A DNA stretch of 64,000 nt from Acidovorax sp. NCPPB 3576 (GCF_028473605.1 NZ_CP097267.1:4704501-4768500); one strand, 5' to 3'; counted from the first letter of the stretch, positions 42,174 to 51,251 are shown. A program made the numbers and translations. Notes: generated by a model from the sequence alone, not told the origin.

Positions 42174-42515
42174 TTACTCCGCAGCGCCCTTCTTGGCCCC
42201 TTGCTCGACCAGTCGTGCGAATTCCCCGTGCTCGTAGGCAATATACGTTTCCATCATGCTGCGGTAGATGGCCTCGATCACCGCGGGCTCGCCGCCCTCG
42301 GCCAGCGCACGCTCGCGCACCCGGGCCACGATGAATTCGATGCGCGCCTCGTCCCGCACCTGGGACTCGCGCTGCTTGTTCAAGGCGGCCTGCGTCATGT
42401 AGCCACCGCGCTCCACCAGCAGCGGCACCAGGATGTCGTCCAGCGCGTCGATGCGCGCGCGCACCTGCGCCATGCTGCTGCAGCGCTCCACTTTGTCGAT
42501 CGCCCGGGTCATCAT
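42174..42515 (-). CDS. Chorismate mutase, AroQ type
   Basis: A 113-residue helical enzyme that converts chorismate to prephenate. Visible AroQ residues include VRARIDALDDILVPLLVERGGYM and a second helix pair with RVRERALAEGGEPAVIEAIYRSMMETYIAYE. Its ATG at 42515 overlaps the trpE stop (ATGA), so it is coupled to trpE. Placing a chorismate-diverting enzyme after anthranilate synthase balances Trp with Phe and Tyr synthesis. The normal trpG would follow, but the T3SS island starts here. Confidence 0.9.
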   Translation of the reverse strand: MMTRAIDKVERCSSMAQVRARIDALDDILVPLLVERGGYMTQAALNKQRESQVRDEARIEFIVARVRERALAEGGEPAVIEAIYRSMMETYIAYEHGEFARLVEQGAKKGAAE

Positions 42516-44011
42516 TCGAGTCCTTCTTCAACCAGTTCGGCAGCGCGCAGCAGGGCGCGGGCCTTGTGTTCCGTTTCCTTCCACTCCAGCTCGGGCACCG
42601 AGTCGGCCACGACGCCGGCCGCGGCCTGAACATAAAGCGTTCCGTCTTTCACGATGCCGGTGCGGATGGCAATGGCCACATCCATGTCCCCGGCGTAGCT
42701 GAGATAGCCGCAGGCCCCGCCGTACAGGCCGCGCTTGACGGGCTCCAGCCGGTCGATCAGTTCCATCGCATGCACCTTGGGCGCGCCGGTGAGCGTGCCT
42801 GCCGGAAAGGTGGCCTTGAGCACATCCATGTTGGTCATGCCGTCGTTGAGCAGGCCCTCGACGTTGCTCACGATGTGCATCACGTGGCTGTAGCGCTCCA
42901 CGGCGAACGCCTCCGTCACCTTCACGGTGCCCGTCTTGGCGATGCGGCCGATGTCGTTGCGGGCCAGGTCGATCAGCATCACGTGCTCGGCCCGCTCCTT
43001 GGGGTCGTTGACCAGCTCGACTTCCGTCGCTTTGTCATGCTCTGGCGTATTGCCGCGGGGGCGCGTACCGGCCAACGGGCGGATCGTGACTTTCTGGCCT
43101 TGCGGCGTGCTCTCTTGCCGCACCAGGATTTCGGGCGAAGCCGAGACGATGTGGAAGTCGCCCATGTGGTAATAAAACATGTAGGGCGAGGGGTTCAGCG
43201 ACCGCAGTGCGCGGTACAGCGAGAGCGGCGATTCGGTGTAGCGCTTGTGGATGCGCTGGCCCACCTGAACCTGCATGAAGTCGCCCGCGGCGATCAGCTC
43301 CTTGGCTTGGTCCACGGCCGCCAGGTAATCGGCCTTGGAAAAGTCGCGCTGGGCGGGATGGCTCTCCGTCGGCTTGACGACAGGCGCTGCCACCGAATAC
43401 TTGAGCTGGTCCTTCAAACCCCGCAGGCGCTGCTTGGCCTTGGAATAGGCCTCGGGCTGCGCCGGGTCGGCATAGACGATGAGATACAGCTTGCCCGAAA
43501 GGTTGTCGATGACGGCCAGTTCCTCGCACTGCAGCAGCAGGATGTCGGGCATGCCCATCGTGTCGGGCGGGCAACTGGCTTCGAGCTTCTTCTCGACGTA
43601 ACGCACCGCGTCATAGCCGAAGTACCCCGCCAGGCCGCCGCAAAAACGGGGCAGCCCGGGGCGCAGCGCCACCTTGAAGCGCTTCTGGTACGCCTCGATG
43701 AAGTCCAGCGGATTGCCGGGGGCGGTCTCGACCACCTGCCCGTCGGTGACCACCTCGGTCTTGGCGTCGGCCCCGAAGCCGCTGGCCCGCAGCAAGGTGC
43801 GCGCCGGCAGGCCGATGAAGCTGTAGCGGCCGAAACGTTCGCCCCCCACGACCGATTCGAGCAGGAAGCTGTATTTGCCGCCGTCCTTGCTGTAGGCCAG
43901 CTTCAGATAGAGCGACAGGGGCGTTTCCAGATCGGCGAAGGCCTCCGCGATGAGCGGAATGCGGTTGTAGCCTTCGCTGGCCAGGCTTTTGAATTCAAGT
44001 TCTGTAATCAC
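42512..44011 (-). CDS. trpE: Anthranilate synthase component I
   Basis: A 499-residue enzyme converting chorismate to anthranilate with ammonia from TrpG. The C-terminal chorismate-binding domain contains IRPLAGTRPRGNTPEHDKATEVEL, DLARNDIGRIA and TFPAGTLTGAPKVHAMELID. The N-terminal LLESVVGGERFGRYSFIGL is the feedback (Trp-binding) part. GTG at 44011 is the start, with GGGA seven bases upstream. Its subunit partner is about 40 kb away, across the T3SS island. Confidence 0.97.
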   Translation of the reverse strand: MITELEFKSLASEGYNRIPLIAEAFADLETPLSLYLKLAYSKDGGKYSFLLESVVGGERFGRYSFIGLPARTLLRASGFGADAKTEVVTDGQVVETAPGNPLDFIEAYQKRFKVALRPGLPRFCGGLAGYFGYDAVRYVEKKLEASCPPDTMGMPDILLLQCEELAVIDNLSGKLYLIVYADPAQPEAYSKAKQRLRGLKDQLKYSVAAPVVKPTESHPAQRDFSKADYLAAVDQAKELIAAGDFMQVQVGQRIHKRYTESPLSLYRALRSLNPSPYMFYYHMGDFHIVSASPEILVRQESTPQGQKVTIRPLAGTRPRGNTPEHDKATEVELVNDPKERAEHVMLIDLARNDIGRIAKTGTVKVTEAFAVERYSHVMHIVSNVEGLLNDGMTNMDVLKATFPAGTLTGAPKVHAMELIDRLEPVKRGLYGGACGYLSYAGDMDVAIAIRTGIVKDGTLYVQAAAGVVADSVPELEWKETEHKARALLRAAELVEEGLE

Positions 44012-44345
44012 GGGAATTTCCCAATCGGGCAGCGCCAGGACAAGGACGGTGGGCGCCGCAGTTCATTGCGTTCGGCCCGGCAGGGCCACGGGTGCAGCTG
44101 GGATTGCCCCAGGTGCCATCAGGCGTTCGATGCGGCTGGCTTGCGCCAGGGCCAGGCTCCCCGGTCGCTGCAACCTGTGATGAACACGTGGTGAATGAAC
44201 ATGGGGAGAAAGTGTAGCAAAGCAGTATGGGCACCTTGGCCAGGGAACGGGACCCAGGCGCTTGCCTGCTGAAAACCCTGTTGTGCCTGCCTTGATCCCG
44301 CAGCAACAATTAGAAACGAACGATCGTTCTTTTTTTGGAGTTGCC
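44012..44345. promoter_or_regulatory. trpE / CHI-like intergenic region with palindrome
   Basis: No gene is supported in these 334 bp. It should hold the trpE promoter on the minus strand. A perfect 12-bp palindrome, GAACGATCGTTC, lies at 44318-44329 and is followed by seven T, just before the ribosome site of the plus-strand gene. It may be a repressor operator. Confidence 0.45.
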
Positions 44346-44939
44346 ATGATGTTTCTGCAGCGGTGGCTGGTGGCCGCCCTCGCCAGCGTTCTTCTGATGG
44401 GCACGGCCTGGGCCCAGACCGTGACCGTGGCCGATGTGAAATACGACACCGCCCTGCCACTGCAAGGCTCCCCGCTGATCCTCAACGGCGCGGGCATCCG
44501 CTACAAAGCCGTGTTCAAGGTGTACACCGCCGGCCTTTACCTGGAGCGACGGGCCAGCACGCCGCAGGAGGTGGCGGCGCTGCGTGGCCCCAAGCGTCTG
44601 TCGATCACCATGCTGCGCGACATCGAATCGGCCGAACTGGGCAAGCTGTTTTCCCGCGGCATGGAAGACAACATCGACAAGGCCTCTTTCTCTCGCCTGG
44701 TGCCCGGCGTGCTGCGCATGAGCGAGATCTTTTCCCAGCACAAGAAGCTCTCGGCGGGAGACGCGTTCACGGTGGACTGGCTGCCCGGCACGGGCACCGT
44801 GATCAGCGTCAAAGGCGTGGTGCAGGGCGAGCCGTTTCGCGAGCCCGAATTCTTCGACGCCCTCTTGGGCATCTGGCTGGGCGAGCGGCCGGCGGACTGG
44901 AAGCTCAAGGACGCCCTTCTGGGCAAGGCGGGCGGCTGA
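44346..44939 (+). CDS. Chalcone-isomerase-like periplasmic protein
   Basis: A 197-residue protein with a signal peptide cleaved after AWAQ (VAALASVLLMGTAWAQ). The core (LPLQGSPLILNGAGIRYKAVFKVYTAGLYLERRA; EPEFFDALLGIWLGERPAD) is the bacterial CHI-like domain. These proteins are not known to isomerise flavanones; a role in envelope lipid or ligand binding is assumed. ATG 44346 has GGAG upstream. Confidence 0.88.
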   Translation: MMFLQRWLVAALASVLLMGTAWAQTVTVADVKYDTALPLQGSPLILNGAGIRYKAVFKVYTAGLYLERRASTPQEVAALRGPKRLSITMLRDIESAELGKLFSRGMEDNIDKASFSRLVPGVLRMSEIFSQHKKLSAGDAFTVDWLPGTGTVISVKGVVQGEPFREPEFFDALLGIWLGERPADWKLKDALLGKAGG

Positions 44940-45001
44940 TGCCGCCGCTTTCATGATCGGCGTCGACGCCGGGCTGGCCGCCGGGCAGCCCCCACGGCGC
45001 G

Positions 45002-45724
45002 TCACGCGCCGGGCAGCAGGGCCTCCAGTGAATCGACATAGCCATCGGCATCCACCTCGCGCACCGGCTGCCCATGGTTGTAGCCATAGGTCACCAGCAC
45101 CACGGGACAGCCGGCGGCGCGGGCGGCCTGGGCATCGTTGCTGGAGTCGCCGACCATCAGCGTGCGCGCGGGCGGCGTGCCCAGGGCCTCGCAGGTCTTG
45201 AGCAGCGGCAGCGGGTCGGGCTTCATGCGCTCGAAGGCATCGCCGCCGAACACCTTCTCGAAGAAGCCGTCCAGTCCCTTGGCCTGCAGCAGCGAAACGG
45301 CAAACGCCGTGGGCTTGTTGGTCAGGCAGGCCAGGCGAAGGCCCTGACGCCGCAGCGCCTGCAAGCCGGTGACCACGCCGGGATACAGCGCGGCGAACTG
45401 GCCGTTGATGGCCGCGTAATGGCGCTGGTAACTTTCCCATGCCTGCGGGTAGATTGCTTCTTTTTTGATAGCAATACGCCCTAGTGAATCATGCGCCAGC
45501 ACGTGATTCAGCACTGAAACAATCAGGTGCTGCGAGCCCTTGCCCACCATGCGTTCGATGTCGGGCGCCGCGATGCCGGGCAATCTCAGCTCTCGCAGCA
45601 TGCGGTTGATCGCCTCGGAAAAATCACCCAGCGTGTCCACCATGGTGCCGTCCAGGTCCACGATGGCCGCGTCGGCCCGCGCCGGGGCCAGCGGAATAAA
45701 GTCTGAAAATGGGTTGGTGTGCAT
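45002..45724 (-). CDS. gph: Phosphoglycolate phosphatase
   Basis: A 240-residue HAD-superfamily enzyme that removes 2-phosphoglycolate. Motif I is IVDLDGTMVDT, motif II LTNKP, and motif III/IV KPDPLPLLKTCE and MVGDSSNDAQAARAAG. ATG 45724 gives the usual length. It is normally part of the rpe-gph-trpE group; rpe lies farther away at 51851. A short palindromic insertion occurs at about 45458-45480 and is translated as IAIKKEAI. Confidence 0.95.
   Translation of the reverse strand: MHTNPFSDFIPLAPARADAAIVDLDGTMVDTLGDFSEAINRMLRELRLPGIAAPDIERMVGKGSQHLIVSVLNHVLAHDSLGRIAIKKEAIYPQAWESYQRHYAAINGQFAALYPGVVTGLQALRRQGLRLACLTNKPTAFAVSLLQAKGLDGFFEKVFGGDAFERMKPDPLPLLKTCEALGTPPARTLMVGDSSNDAQAARAAGCPVVLVTYGYNHGQPVREVDADGYVDSLEALLPGA
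45458..45480 (-). repeat. Short palindrome inside gph
   Basis: On the coding strand ATTGCT and AGCAAT flank an A-rich loop (ATCAAAAAAGA). The same kind of element, TTGCTA...TAGCAA, occurs inside thiL at 60702-60722. Both keep the reading frame. They look like members of one dispersed family of coding mini-palindromes. Confidence 0.6.
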
Positions 45725-45799
45725 CGTCAGGGCCACGCACAAGCGTGCAATGAGTGAAAGGTAAGGGGGACTGTGACCGGCCAAGGGGGAAGGACGCCC

Positions 45800-46276
45800 T
45801 CACCCCTGCGGAAAACTCACCGCTTGCGTTTCGCGCCGCTTCGGCCGCACGACCACCGTGCCCGCCAGCTTATCGTGCCAGCCCTGCTTGCGGTCGTCGA
45901 ACGCCACCCACAGCAAACCCAGGCCGAGCGGAATCGCGGAGGCGAAATACGCCAGGTAGCGGCCTGCGGACTGCCCGGGCGTCATCGGCTTGCCAGTGGC
46001 GGCGTCCACCACCCGGGCGCCGATGGCCATCTTTCCCGGCGTAGCCTGCCGGCTGAGCCAGAACAACACCACCGCCACCGCGGGCAGCACCCAGGAAATG
46101 ATGAAATCCGCTGGCCCCACGATCAAGCGCTCGGATTCGAAATATTCCCACCCATAGAACGACACCAGCAGCGGCACCGTCACGACGATCAGCAGCACGG
46201 TGTCGATCAGCGTTGCGCCCACGCGCGCCCAGAAGCCGACATATTCGAGATCGGGAAAACCGTTGTGGTCGTTCAT
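45800..46276 (-). CDS. RDD-domain membrane protein
   Basis: A 158-residue protein with the RDD start VGFWARVGATLIDTVLLIVVTVPLL. A second long hydrophobic region (FIISWVLPAVAVVLFWLS) precedes TPGKMAIGARVVDAATGKPMTPGQSAGRYL. The Arg-Asp-Asp residues that name the family are partly kept (R, D). It may be a small transporter; function is not known. Confidence 0.88.
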   Translation of the reverse strand: MNDHNGFPDLEYVGFWARVGATLIDTVLLIVVTVPLLVSFYGWEYFESERLIVGPADFIISWVLPAVAVVLFWLSRQATPGKMAIGARVVDAATGKPMTPGQSAGRYLAYFASAIPLGLGLLWVAFDDRKQGWHDKLAGTVVVRPKRRETQAVSFPQG

Positions 46277-46449
46277 GGAGTCATTTCTTTCGCAAGGGTC
46301 TGGGCGCCATGGATTCTGGCATCGACCGCGCCCAGCCGCCCCCACCCTTCGGCAACTCGCAGGTCGGGCGCCGCGCTTGGCAGGCGGGTATCGGGCCTTT
46401 CAAACGCCGGCGCGCCTCAGCACTTGGGGCCCACGCGGCAACGCGTCTT

Positions 46450-47343
46450 TCATGCCGCTTTTCTCTCGGGCGCACTCTTTTTCGCCACGGCGGTTTTGGC
46501 GCCTGCCTTCTTGGCTGGCGCTTTGGCTGCAGCCTTTGACGCGGGCTTGGAGCCCCCTTTGAGGCTGCGCTTGAGCAGCGCTGTCAGATCGATGACTTCG
46601 CCAGTTTGTGGGGCGTCTTCTTCCGGGTCCAGAACCGTCTGGCCTTCTCCGGCCTTTGCCTTTTTGTCCACCAGCTTCATCACCTGGATACGGAACTCGT
46701 CCTTGAAATCGGCGGGGTCCCATTTGCCGGACATTTCCTCGACCAATTGTTTGGCCATCTTGAGTTCGGCCGCGCTCACGCTTTTCTTGCCTGCGGGCGG
46801 CAACTCCAGGGAGTCGAGGGTCTTGACCTCGTCGCCCCAGCGCAGAAGGTTCAATACCAGCGCCGGGCCGGAAGGCACCAGCGCGGCCAGATGCTGCTTC
46901 GTCGAGATGACGACTTTCGCCAGTCCGACCTTTCCCGTCGCGATGAGGGTCTCGCGCAGTAGCGCATAGACCTTGTCGCTCTTGTTGACCGGCGCCACGT
47001 AGTAAGGCCGCTCCAGGAAGAGGAACGGCATTTCGTTGGCATCGATGAAGCGTTCGATCTCGATCGTCTGCGTCGTCTTGGGGAAGACCGCTTCGATCTC
47101 TTCCGGACTGATGATGACGTACTTGCCGTCTTCGTACTGCACCCCCTTGACGATGTTGTCCTTGTCGATTTCCTTGCCCGTTTTCTTGTTGATGCGTTTG
47201 TAGCCCACCGGGTCCATGGACCGCTTGTCCAGCCAGTCGAAGTCGATCCCCTGCTCCGTCGCGGCCGTGTGGAGCCCGACAGGAATGTGGACCAGACCAA
47301 AGGTGATGGCGCCTTTCCAGAGCGTGCGACTGCCAGTTGCCAT
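46450..47343 (-). CDS. ku: Ku protein for non-homologous end joining
   Basis: A 297-residue homodimeric DNA-end-binding protein. The core has RTLWKGAITFGLVHIPVGLHTAA, KRINKKTGKEIDKDNIVKGVQYEDGKYVIISPEEIEAVFPK and the Ku beta-barrel. The last 45 residues are a Lys/Ala-rich tail (KAAAKAPAKKAGAKTAVAKK) that aids DNA binding. The usual partner, the ligase LigD, is not in this window. Confidence 0.95.
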   Translation of the reverse strand: MATGSRTLWKGAITFGLVHIPVGLHTAATEQGIDFDWLDKRSMDPVGYKRINKKTGKEIDKDNIVKGVQYEDGKYVIISPEEIEAVFPKTTQTIEIERFIDANEMPFLFLERPYYVAPVNKSDKVYALLRETLIATGKVGLAKVVISTKQHLAALVPSGPALVLNLLRWGDEVKTLDSLELPPAGKKSVSAAELKMAKQLVEEMSGKWDPADFKDEFRIQVMKLVDKKAKAGEGQTVLDPEEDAPQTGEVIDLTALLKRSLKGGSKPASKAAAKAPAKKAGAKTAVAKKSAPERKAA

Positions 47344-47532
47344 GTGACTTTTCTCCGAACGGGAAACCCGGTTGGCCGAAGTGTCAGACGCTTGGCCCGC
47401 AGTTTTTGTAGGCGGCCGCTTACCTGGACGGTAGGCCTTGCGTCCCAATCGGCTTTCCGCGCGGCCTTGTGCGTGCCCATGTGCGGCCATGCGATGGGCT
47501 GCAGATGTTTCAATATCCCCTATGCTGAGGAC

Positions 47533-47868
47533 ATGCCCACCGCACTGCTGCGCCCCATTGCAATCTATGTCGAGGAGCCCACTCCAGGGCAGTTCGTCTG
47601 GGCGCTGATGGAGCGTAAAGACAGCGGGACCTGGGCGGAGATCCAACGGTCCGCGTTGGCAGCGGGCACCTACCACCAAGCCATGGCCGATGGACTGGTG
47701 GTCCTGCAGTCCATGATCGACGACCTGGACATCGGGCCCCGCCGTCCGCTGAAGCGCGCGAAAGTCGCGAGGCAACCATCTGACGACGCACGTGCCACAG
47801 ACCGACCAGAGGCTGAGCCACCGGCCCCATCCAGAACGTCCCTCTTCGGATTCGGCCCCTCCCGTTGA
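47533..47868 (+). CDS. Hypothetical protein, 111 residues
   Basis: A short protein divergent from ku. ATG 47533 (GAGGAC just before) is a good start. The first 65 residues have a mixed strand-helix pattern (IAIYVEEPTPGQFVWALMERKD; AGTYHQAMADGLVVLQSMIDD). The rest is Arg/Ala/Pro-rich and probably disordered. No family is recognised. The composition matches neighbouring genes, so it is likely real. Confidence 0.6.
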   Translation: MPTALLRPIAIYVEEPTPGQFVWALMERKDSGTWAEIQRSALAAGTYHQAMADGLVVLQSMIDDLDIGPRRPLKRAKVARQPSDDARATDRPEAEPPAPSRTSLFGFGPSR

Positions 47869-47877
47869 GCACCGGCG

Positions 47878-49068
47878 TTAGTTGCCCAACTCAGCCAACT
47901 GGAACGCAATCCTCTTTTGAACGAAAGGAAGATGCCCGATCCATCCCAGCACGGCGTTGCGCGCCGCCCGGGCGATGGGCGAGGACACGGTGGCAACGCG
48001 CGTCATGGTATCGGTGGTATCGACCACTTCCCGTGCGATGGCATGGCGCCGCGCCGCCCATGCCTGCAGGCCACCGAGTTCGCCCCGCCGTAGAGCCTGC
48101 AGCAAAGGCTCGGCCAAGGCAGCGGCATCCTGGATTCCCGTGTTCATGCCCTGCCCGCCTGCGGGACTGTGGACATGCGCGGCGTCGCCGCAAAGCAGCG
48201 TCCGCCCCTTCAGCAATTGGGACGCGACACGGTGCTGCAAGTGAAAGCGGGAACTCCATGAAATCTCCGCAATGCCTGGCAGGTGGGGTTGGGGTCCCCG
48301 CTCGTTCAGCAAAGTTTGGATGTCCGCGAGTGTTGGCGCTTCGCCAGCATGCGCCACGGTGGCAACGATGCGGTATCGGTCGGAAGCACCCTCGGGGCCC
48401 CCAGGCAGCGGGGCGACCACCATCAGCCCCTGCGCCGAGAAGAACAAAGTGACCTCCTCCCGCGGCAAAGGCCAAGCCATTCGCACATCCGCCAGCAGGA
48501 ATACCTCCTCGTAATCGCCCCCTTCGAAGGCAATGCCCGCGCACTGGCGCACCGTGCTGTGGGCGCCGTCGCAACCCACGATCCATCGGGCATGGATCTG
48601 CCGGATTTCGCCGACCGGCGATTGCAGGTCAGCGCGGATTCCATCGGGCGTCGGCGCTGCGCAAATCAGGCGTGCCGGACGAATGACATGCCCTCCCAGG
48701 GCATGAAGCCGGGCCTGCAGGATGCGCTCCGTTTCGTCCTGCGGGCACATGAGAGCAAAGGGATAGGCGGAGGGCAGGGCCGAAAACCCGATGTTTAGCA
48801 AGCCGCGATCCGAATCCCGCACGCGGAACTCGGTGGTCCTGTGCCCTTTTTCCAGAAGCGCCGGCACCACACCGTAAGGCCCAAGAACCTCCAGCGTCCG
48901 CGCATGGATGACCGCTGCGCGGGACGTGTTCAGGCCTGCGGCGTGCTGGTCCACCAACACCGATGAAATGCCCGCATGCTCCAGCGCCAGGCGCAGCGTC
49001 AAGCCCACCGGGCCTGCCCCGACGATCAATACCTCGGTGTTCAGCGACGAATCGGCAATGCTCTGCAT
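47878..49068 (-). CDS. FAD-dependent aromatic monooxygenase-like protein
   Basis: A 396-residue flavoprotein of the PheA/TfdB hydroxylase family. The FAD-binding fold is at the start (EVLIVGAGPVGLTLRLALEHAG), the middle motif is WIVGCDGAHSTVRQ and the second FAD motif is LLCGDAAHVHSPAGGQGMNTGIQDA. It would hydroxylate an aromatic or polyketide-like substrate with NAD(P)H. A TetR-type repressor gene diverges from it, with two palindromes between, so it is likely induced by its substrate. Confidence 0.9.
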   Translation of the reverse strand: MQSIADSSLNTEVLIVGAGPVGLTLRLALEHAGISSVLVDQHAAGLNTSRAAVIHARTLEVLGPYGVVPALLEKGHRTTEFRVRDSDRGLLNIGFSALPSAYPFALMCPQDETERILQARLHALGGHVIRPARLICAAPTPDGIRADLQSPVGEIRQIHARWIVGCDGAHSTVRQCAGIAFEGGDYEEVFLLADVRMAWPLPREEVTLFFSAQGLMVVAPLPGGPEGASDRYRIVATVAHAGEAPTLADIQTLLNERGPQPHLPGIAEISWSSRFHLQHRVASQLLKGRTLLCGDAAHVHSPAGGQGMNTGIQDAAALAEPLLQALRRGELGGLQAWAARRHAIAREVVDTTDTMTRVATVSSPIARAARNAVLGWIGHLPFVQKRIAFQLAELGN

Positions 49069-49081
49069 GTTTCGCTCCAAA

Positions 49082-49137
49082 GTAAACGCACGTTTGCATT
49101 TTGACCGGTAAACATCAAAAGGTAAACTGTTGTTTAC
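49082..49137. promoter_or_regulatory. Paired operators between monooxygenase and TetR genes
   Basis: A 16-bp palindrome GTAAACTGTTGTTTAC (49122-49137) and a near copy GTAAACGCACGTTTGC (49082-49097) are centred 40 bp apart in the 87-bp divergent gap. A further GTAAAC half-site lies between. They are the likely binding sites of the neighbouring TetR-family regulator. Confidence 0.7.
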
Positions 49138-49155
49138 ATCACTCGGAACGATTCT

Positions 49156-49728
49156 TTGATTCCCCGCGCTCTCACCCCCCGCTCGCAGGCCACCCGGGAC
49201 CGAATCCTGGAAGCCGCACGCGCCCTTTTCGCAACCCATGGCTATGAGGGAACGACGCTGCGCGACGTGGCGCTGCAAGCCGGCGCCAACGTGGCGCTGA
49301 TCATTCGTTACTACGAAAGCAAGGACGGTTTGTTCGCACAGGCGGCCAGCTTCGACCTGAGGCTGCCCCATCTGGCAGAACTCGACCCCGAAACGTTGGG
49401 AGAGCACCTTGTCTCCCACTTCCTCTCTATCTGGGAGGACGATGCCACAGGCCGGCAGTTGGTGGCCCTGCTCAAAGCCGCGGCGAGCCATCCCGCTGCG
49501 AAGGCCCGCATGCGGGACATTTTCCAGTCCCAATTGCTGACGACGGTTCAGGCCATGGGATGCGCCCCGGCGCAAGCACAGACCCGCGCCGCCCTCATCG
49601 CGTCGCAAATGCTTGGGCTGGCGCTGGTGCGGTATGTGCTGGAACTGCCATCCGAGCCTTTGGACCGGGTCACCACCGTCCGCGTCCTGGGGCGCACGGT
49701 CCAGCGGTACCTCGCCGAGCCGCTGTGA
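49156..49728 (+). CDS. TetR-family transcriptional regulator
   Basis: A 190-residue regulator. The N-terminal helix-turn-helix (TRDRILEAARALFATHGYEGTTLRDVALQAGANVALIIRYYESKDGLFAQ) is typical. The C-terminal ligand domain is helical. No ATG exists near the N-terminus; TTG 49156 is used. It lies divergent to the FAD monooxygenase, with paired GTAAAC palindromes between, and probably represses that gene and its own. Confidence 0.85.
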   Translation: MIPRALTPRSQATRDRILEAARALFATHGYEGTTLRDVALQAGANVALIIRYYESKDGLFAQAASFDLRLPHLAELDPETLGEHLVSHFLSIWEDDATGRQLVALLKAAASHPAAKARMRDIFQSQLLTTVQAMGCAPAQAQTRAALIASQMLGLALVRYVLELPSEPLDRVTTVRVLGRTVQRYLAEPL

Positions 49729-49834
49729 CTCGGGGAGTGCAGCCCGCCGTCAGGCGCGTTGGTGCATGCCATACGCGCCAAGCCCGCACTGGCGGGTGAT
49801 GCAGAATGCCCACCACGTCAATACAGGCCCATCG

Positions 49835-50878
49835 ATGACAACGCTCCAAAACATCCTCGGCACGGACCTTCCCCTCATCCAGGCGCCCATGGTGGCGGTG
49901 TCCGGGAGTGCCATGGTGATTGCGGTGAGCGAAGCGGGAGGCCTGGGCTCCTTGCCATGCGCGGGGCTCACGCCCGACCTGATCCGTCAGGAAGTCACCG
50001 CCATCCGCGCGGGGACCGGCCGCCCTTACAACGTCAACTTCTTTTGCCACACACCCCCACGGCCGGATGCGCAGCGGGAGGCCGCATGGCGTTCGGCGCT
50101 AGCGCCTTATTACGCCGAGTTCGGTCTGCGTTCGGAGGACATTCCCGCCGGTGCCGGGCGCCATCCGTTCAATGCCGAAGTGGCCGGTTTGCTGGCGGAG
50201 TTTCGGCCGCCCGTGGTCAGCTTCCATTTCGGTTTGCCGCCGGACGACCTCCTGGCGCAAGTCAGAAGCTGGGGCTCCAAAATCCTCGCGTCGGCCACCA
50301 CGTTGGAAGAAGCCCTCTGGCTGCAAGCGCGCGGCGTGGATGCCGTCATCGCGCAGGGTCTGGAGGCCGGCGGGCACCGGGGGCATTTCCTGTCGCACGA
50401 CCTCACGAAGCAGTCCGGCACGTTCGCGCTGCTTCCGCAGATCGTCGGCGCCGTCCGGTGCCCCGTCATCGCGGCGGGGGGCATCGCGGACGCCAACGGG
50501 GTGGCGGCGGCCATGGCGCTGGGAGCCTCCGGCGTGCAGGTCGGCACGGCTTACATGCTGGCCACAGAGGCCACCACCAGCGCGGTGCACCGGGCCGCAT
50601 TGAAAAGCGATGCGGCGCGCCATACCGCGCTCACCCATCTTTTCACCGGCCGTCCTGCGCGGGGCATCATGAACCGCCTCATGCACGACCTGGGCCCCAT
50701 GAATCCCGCAGCCCCGGAGTTTCCCCTCGCCACGGCCGCGCTGGCGCCCCTGCGCGCCAAGGCCGAGGCCCAGGGCAGCAGCGACTTTTCACCGCTCTGG
50801 TCCGGACAGAACGCGAGCGGATGCCGGGAGGTGTCCTCTGCCGCCTTGACGCACGCGCTGGCGCAGGGCTTTCGCTGA
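49835..50878 (+). CDS. Nitronate monooxygenase
   Basis: A 347-residue FMN enzyme that oxidises alkyl nitronates or propionate-3-nitronate, a plant toxin. Key residues are LIQAPMVAVSG at the start, VDAVIAQGLEAGGHRGHF, and CPVIAAGGIADANGVAAAMALGASGVQVGTAYM for FMN binding. ATG 49835 is chosen by family length; a longer frame upstream is non-homologous. It lies 106 bp after the TetR gene. Confidence 0.92.
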   Translation: MTTLQNILGTDLPLIQAPMVAVSGSAMVIAVSEAGGLGSLPCAGLTPDLIRQEVTAIRAGTGRPYNVNFFCHTPPRPDAQREAAWRSALAPYYAEFGLRSEDIPAGAGRHPFNAEVAGLLAEFRPPVVSFHFGLPPDDLLAQVRSWGSKILASATTLEEALWLQARGVDAVIAQGLEAGGHRGHFLSHDLTKQSGTFALLPQIVGAVRCPVIAAGGIADANGVAAAMALGASGVQVGTAYMLATEATTSAVHRAALKSDAARHTALTHLFTGRPARGIMNRLMHDLGPMNPAAPEFPLATAALAPLRAKAEAQGSSDFSPLWSGQNASGCREVSSAALTHALAQGFR

Positions 50879-50918
50879 GCGGCCTGCCGCCCCGATTCAC
50901 TTTCCACACCGTCCTGAC

Positions 50919-51251
50919 ATGAAGATTCCCGCATTGCCATTCACCACGACGGACTGGTCGCTCATCGCCCCGACCGAGCATCCTGGCGAGACCGGAATGG
51001 CGCTCTGGCGCACGCTCACCGTGGGGGACATCCGCATTCGCCGGGTCGATTATTCCGCCGGCTACCTGGCCGACCATTGGTGCGACCGGGGCCACATCCT
51101 GTTCGTGCTGGAGGGCACCCTGGAGACCGAGTTGAAGGATGGCCGCCGCGTCACGCTCACGGCCGGCATGAGCTACCAGGTGTCCGACTTCGGCGATGCG
51201 GCCCACCGGTCCTCGACGGAAACAGGCGCCAAGCTCTTCATCGTGGACTGA
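50919..51251 (+). CDS. DHCW-motif cupin protein
   Basis: A 110-residue single-domain cupin. The sequence ADHWCDRGHILFVLEGTLETELKDGR contains the D-H-x-C/W-C motif of the family and a metal-binding beta-barrel is expected. There is no known substrate. It follows nitronate monooxygenase by 40 bp and may be cotranscribed. Confidence 0.85.
   Translation: MKIPALPFTTTDWSLIAPTEHPGETGMALWRTLTVGDIRIRRVDYSAGYLADHWCDRGHILFVLEGTLETELKDGRRVTLTAGMSYQVSDFGDAAHRSSTETGAKLFIVD

Noticed and set aside
42566..44194. A 542-codon open frame opposite trpE
   Set aside because: It is a high-GC antisense shadow of trpE with His/Gln/Arg-rich composition and no recognisable domain.
46450..47343. A complete NHEJ operon
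   Set aside because: Only Ku is present; no LigD-type ligase gene lies within the window.
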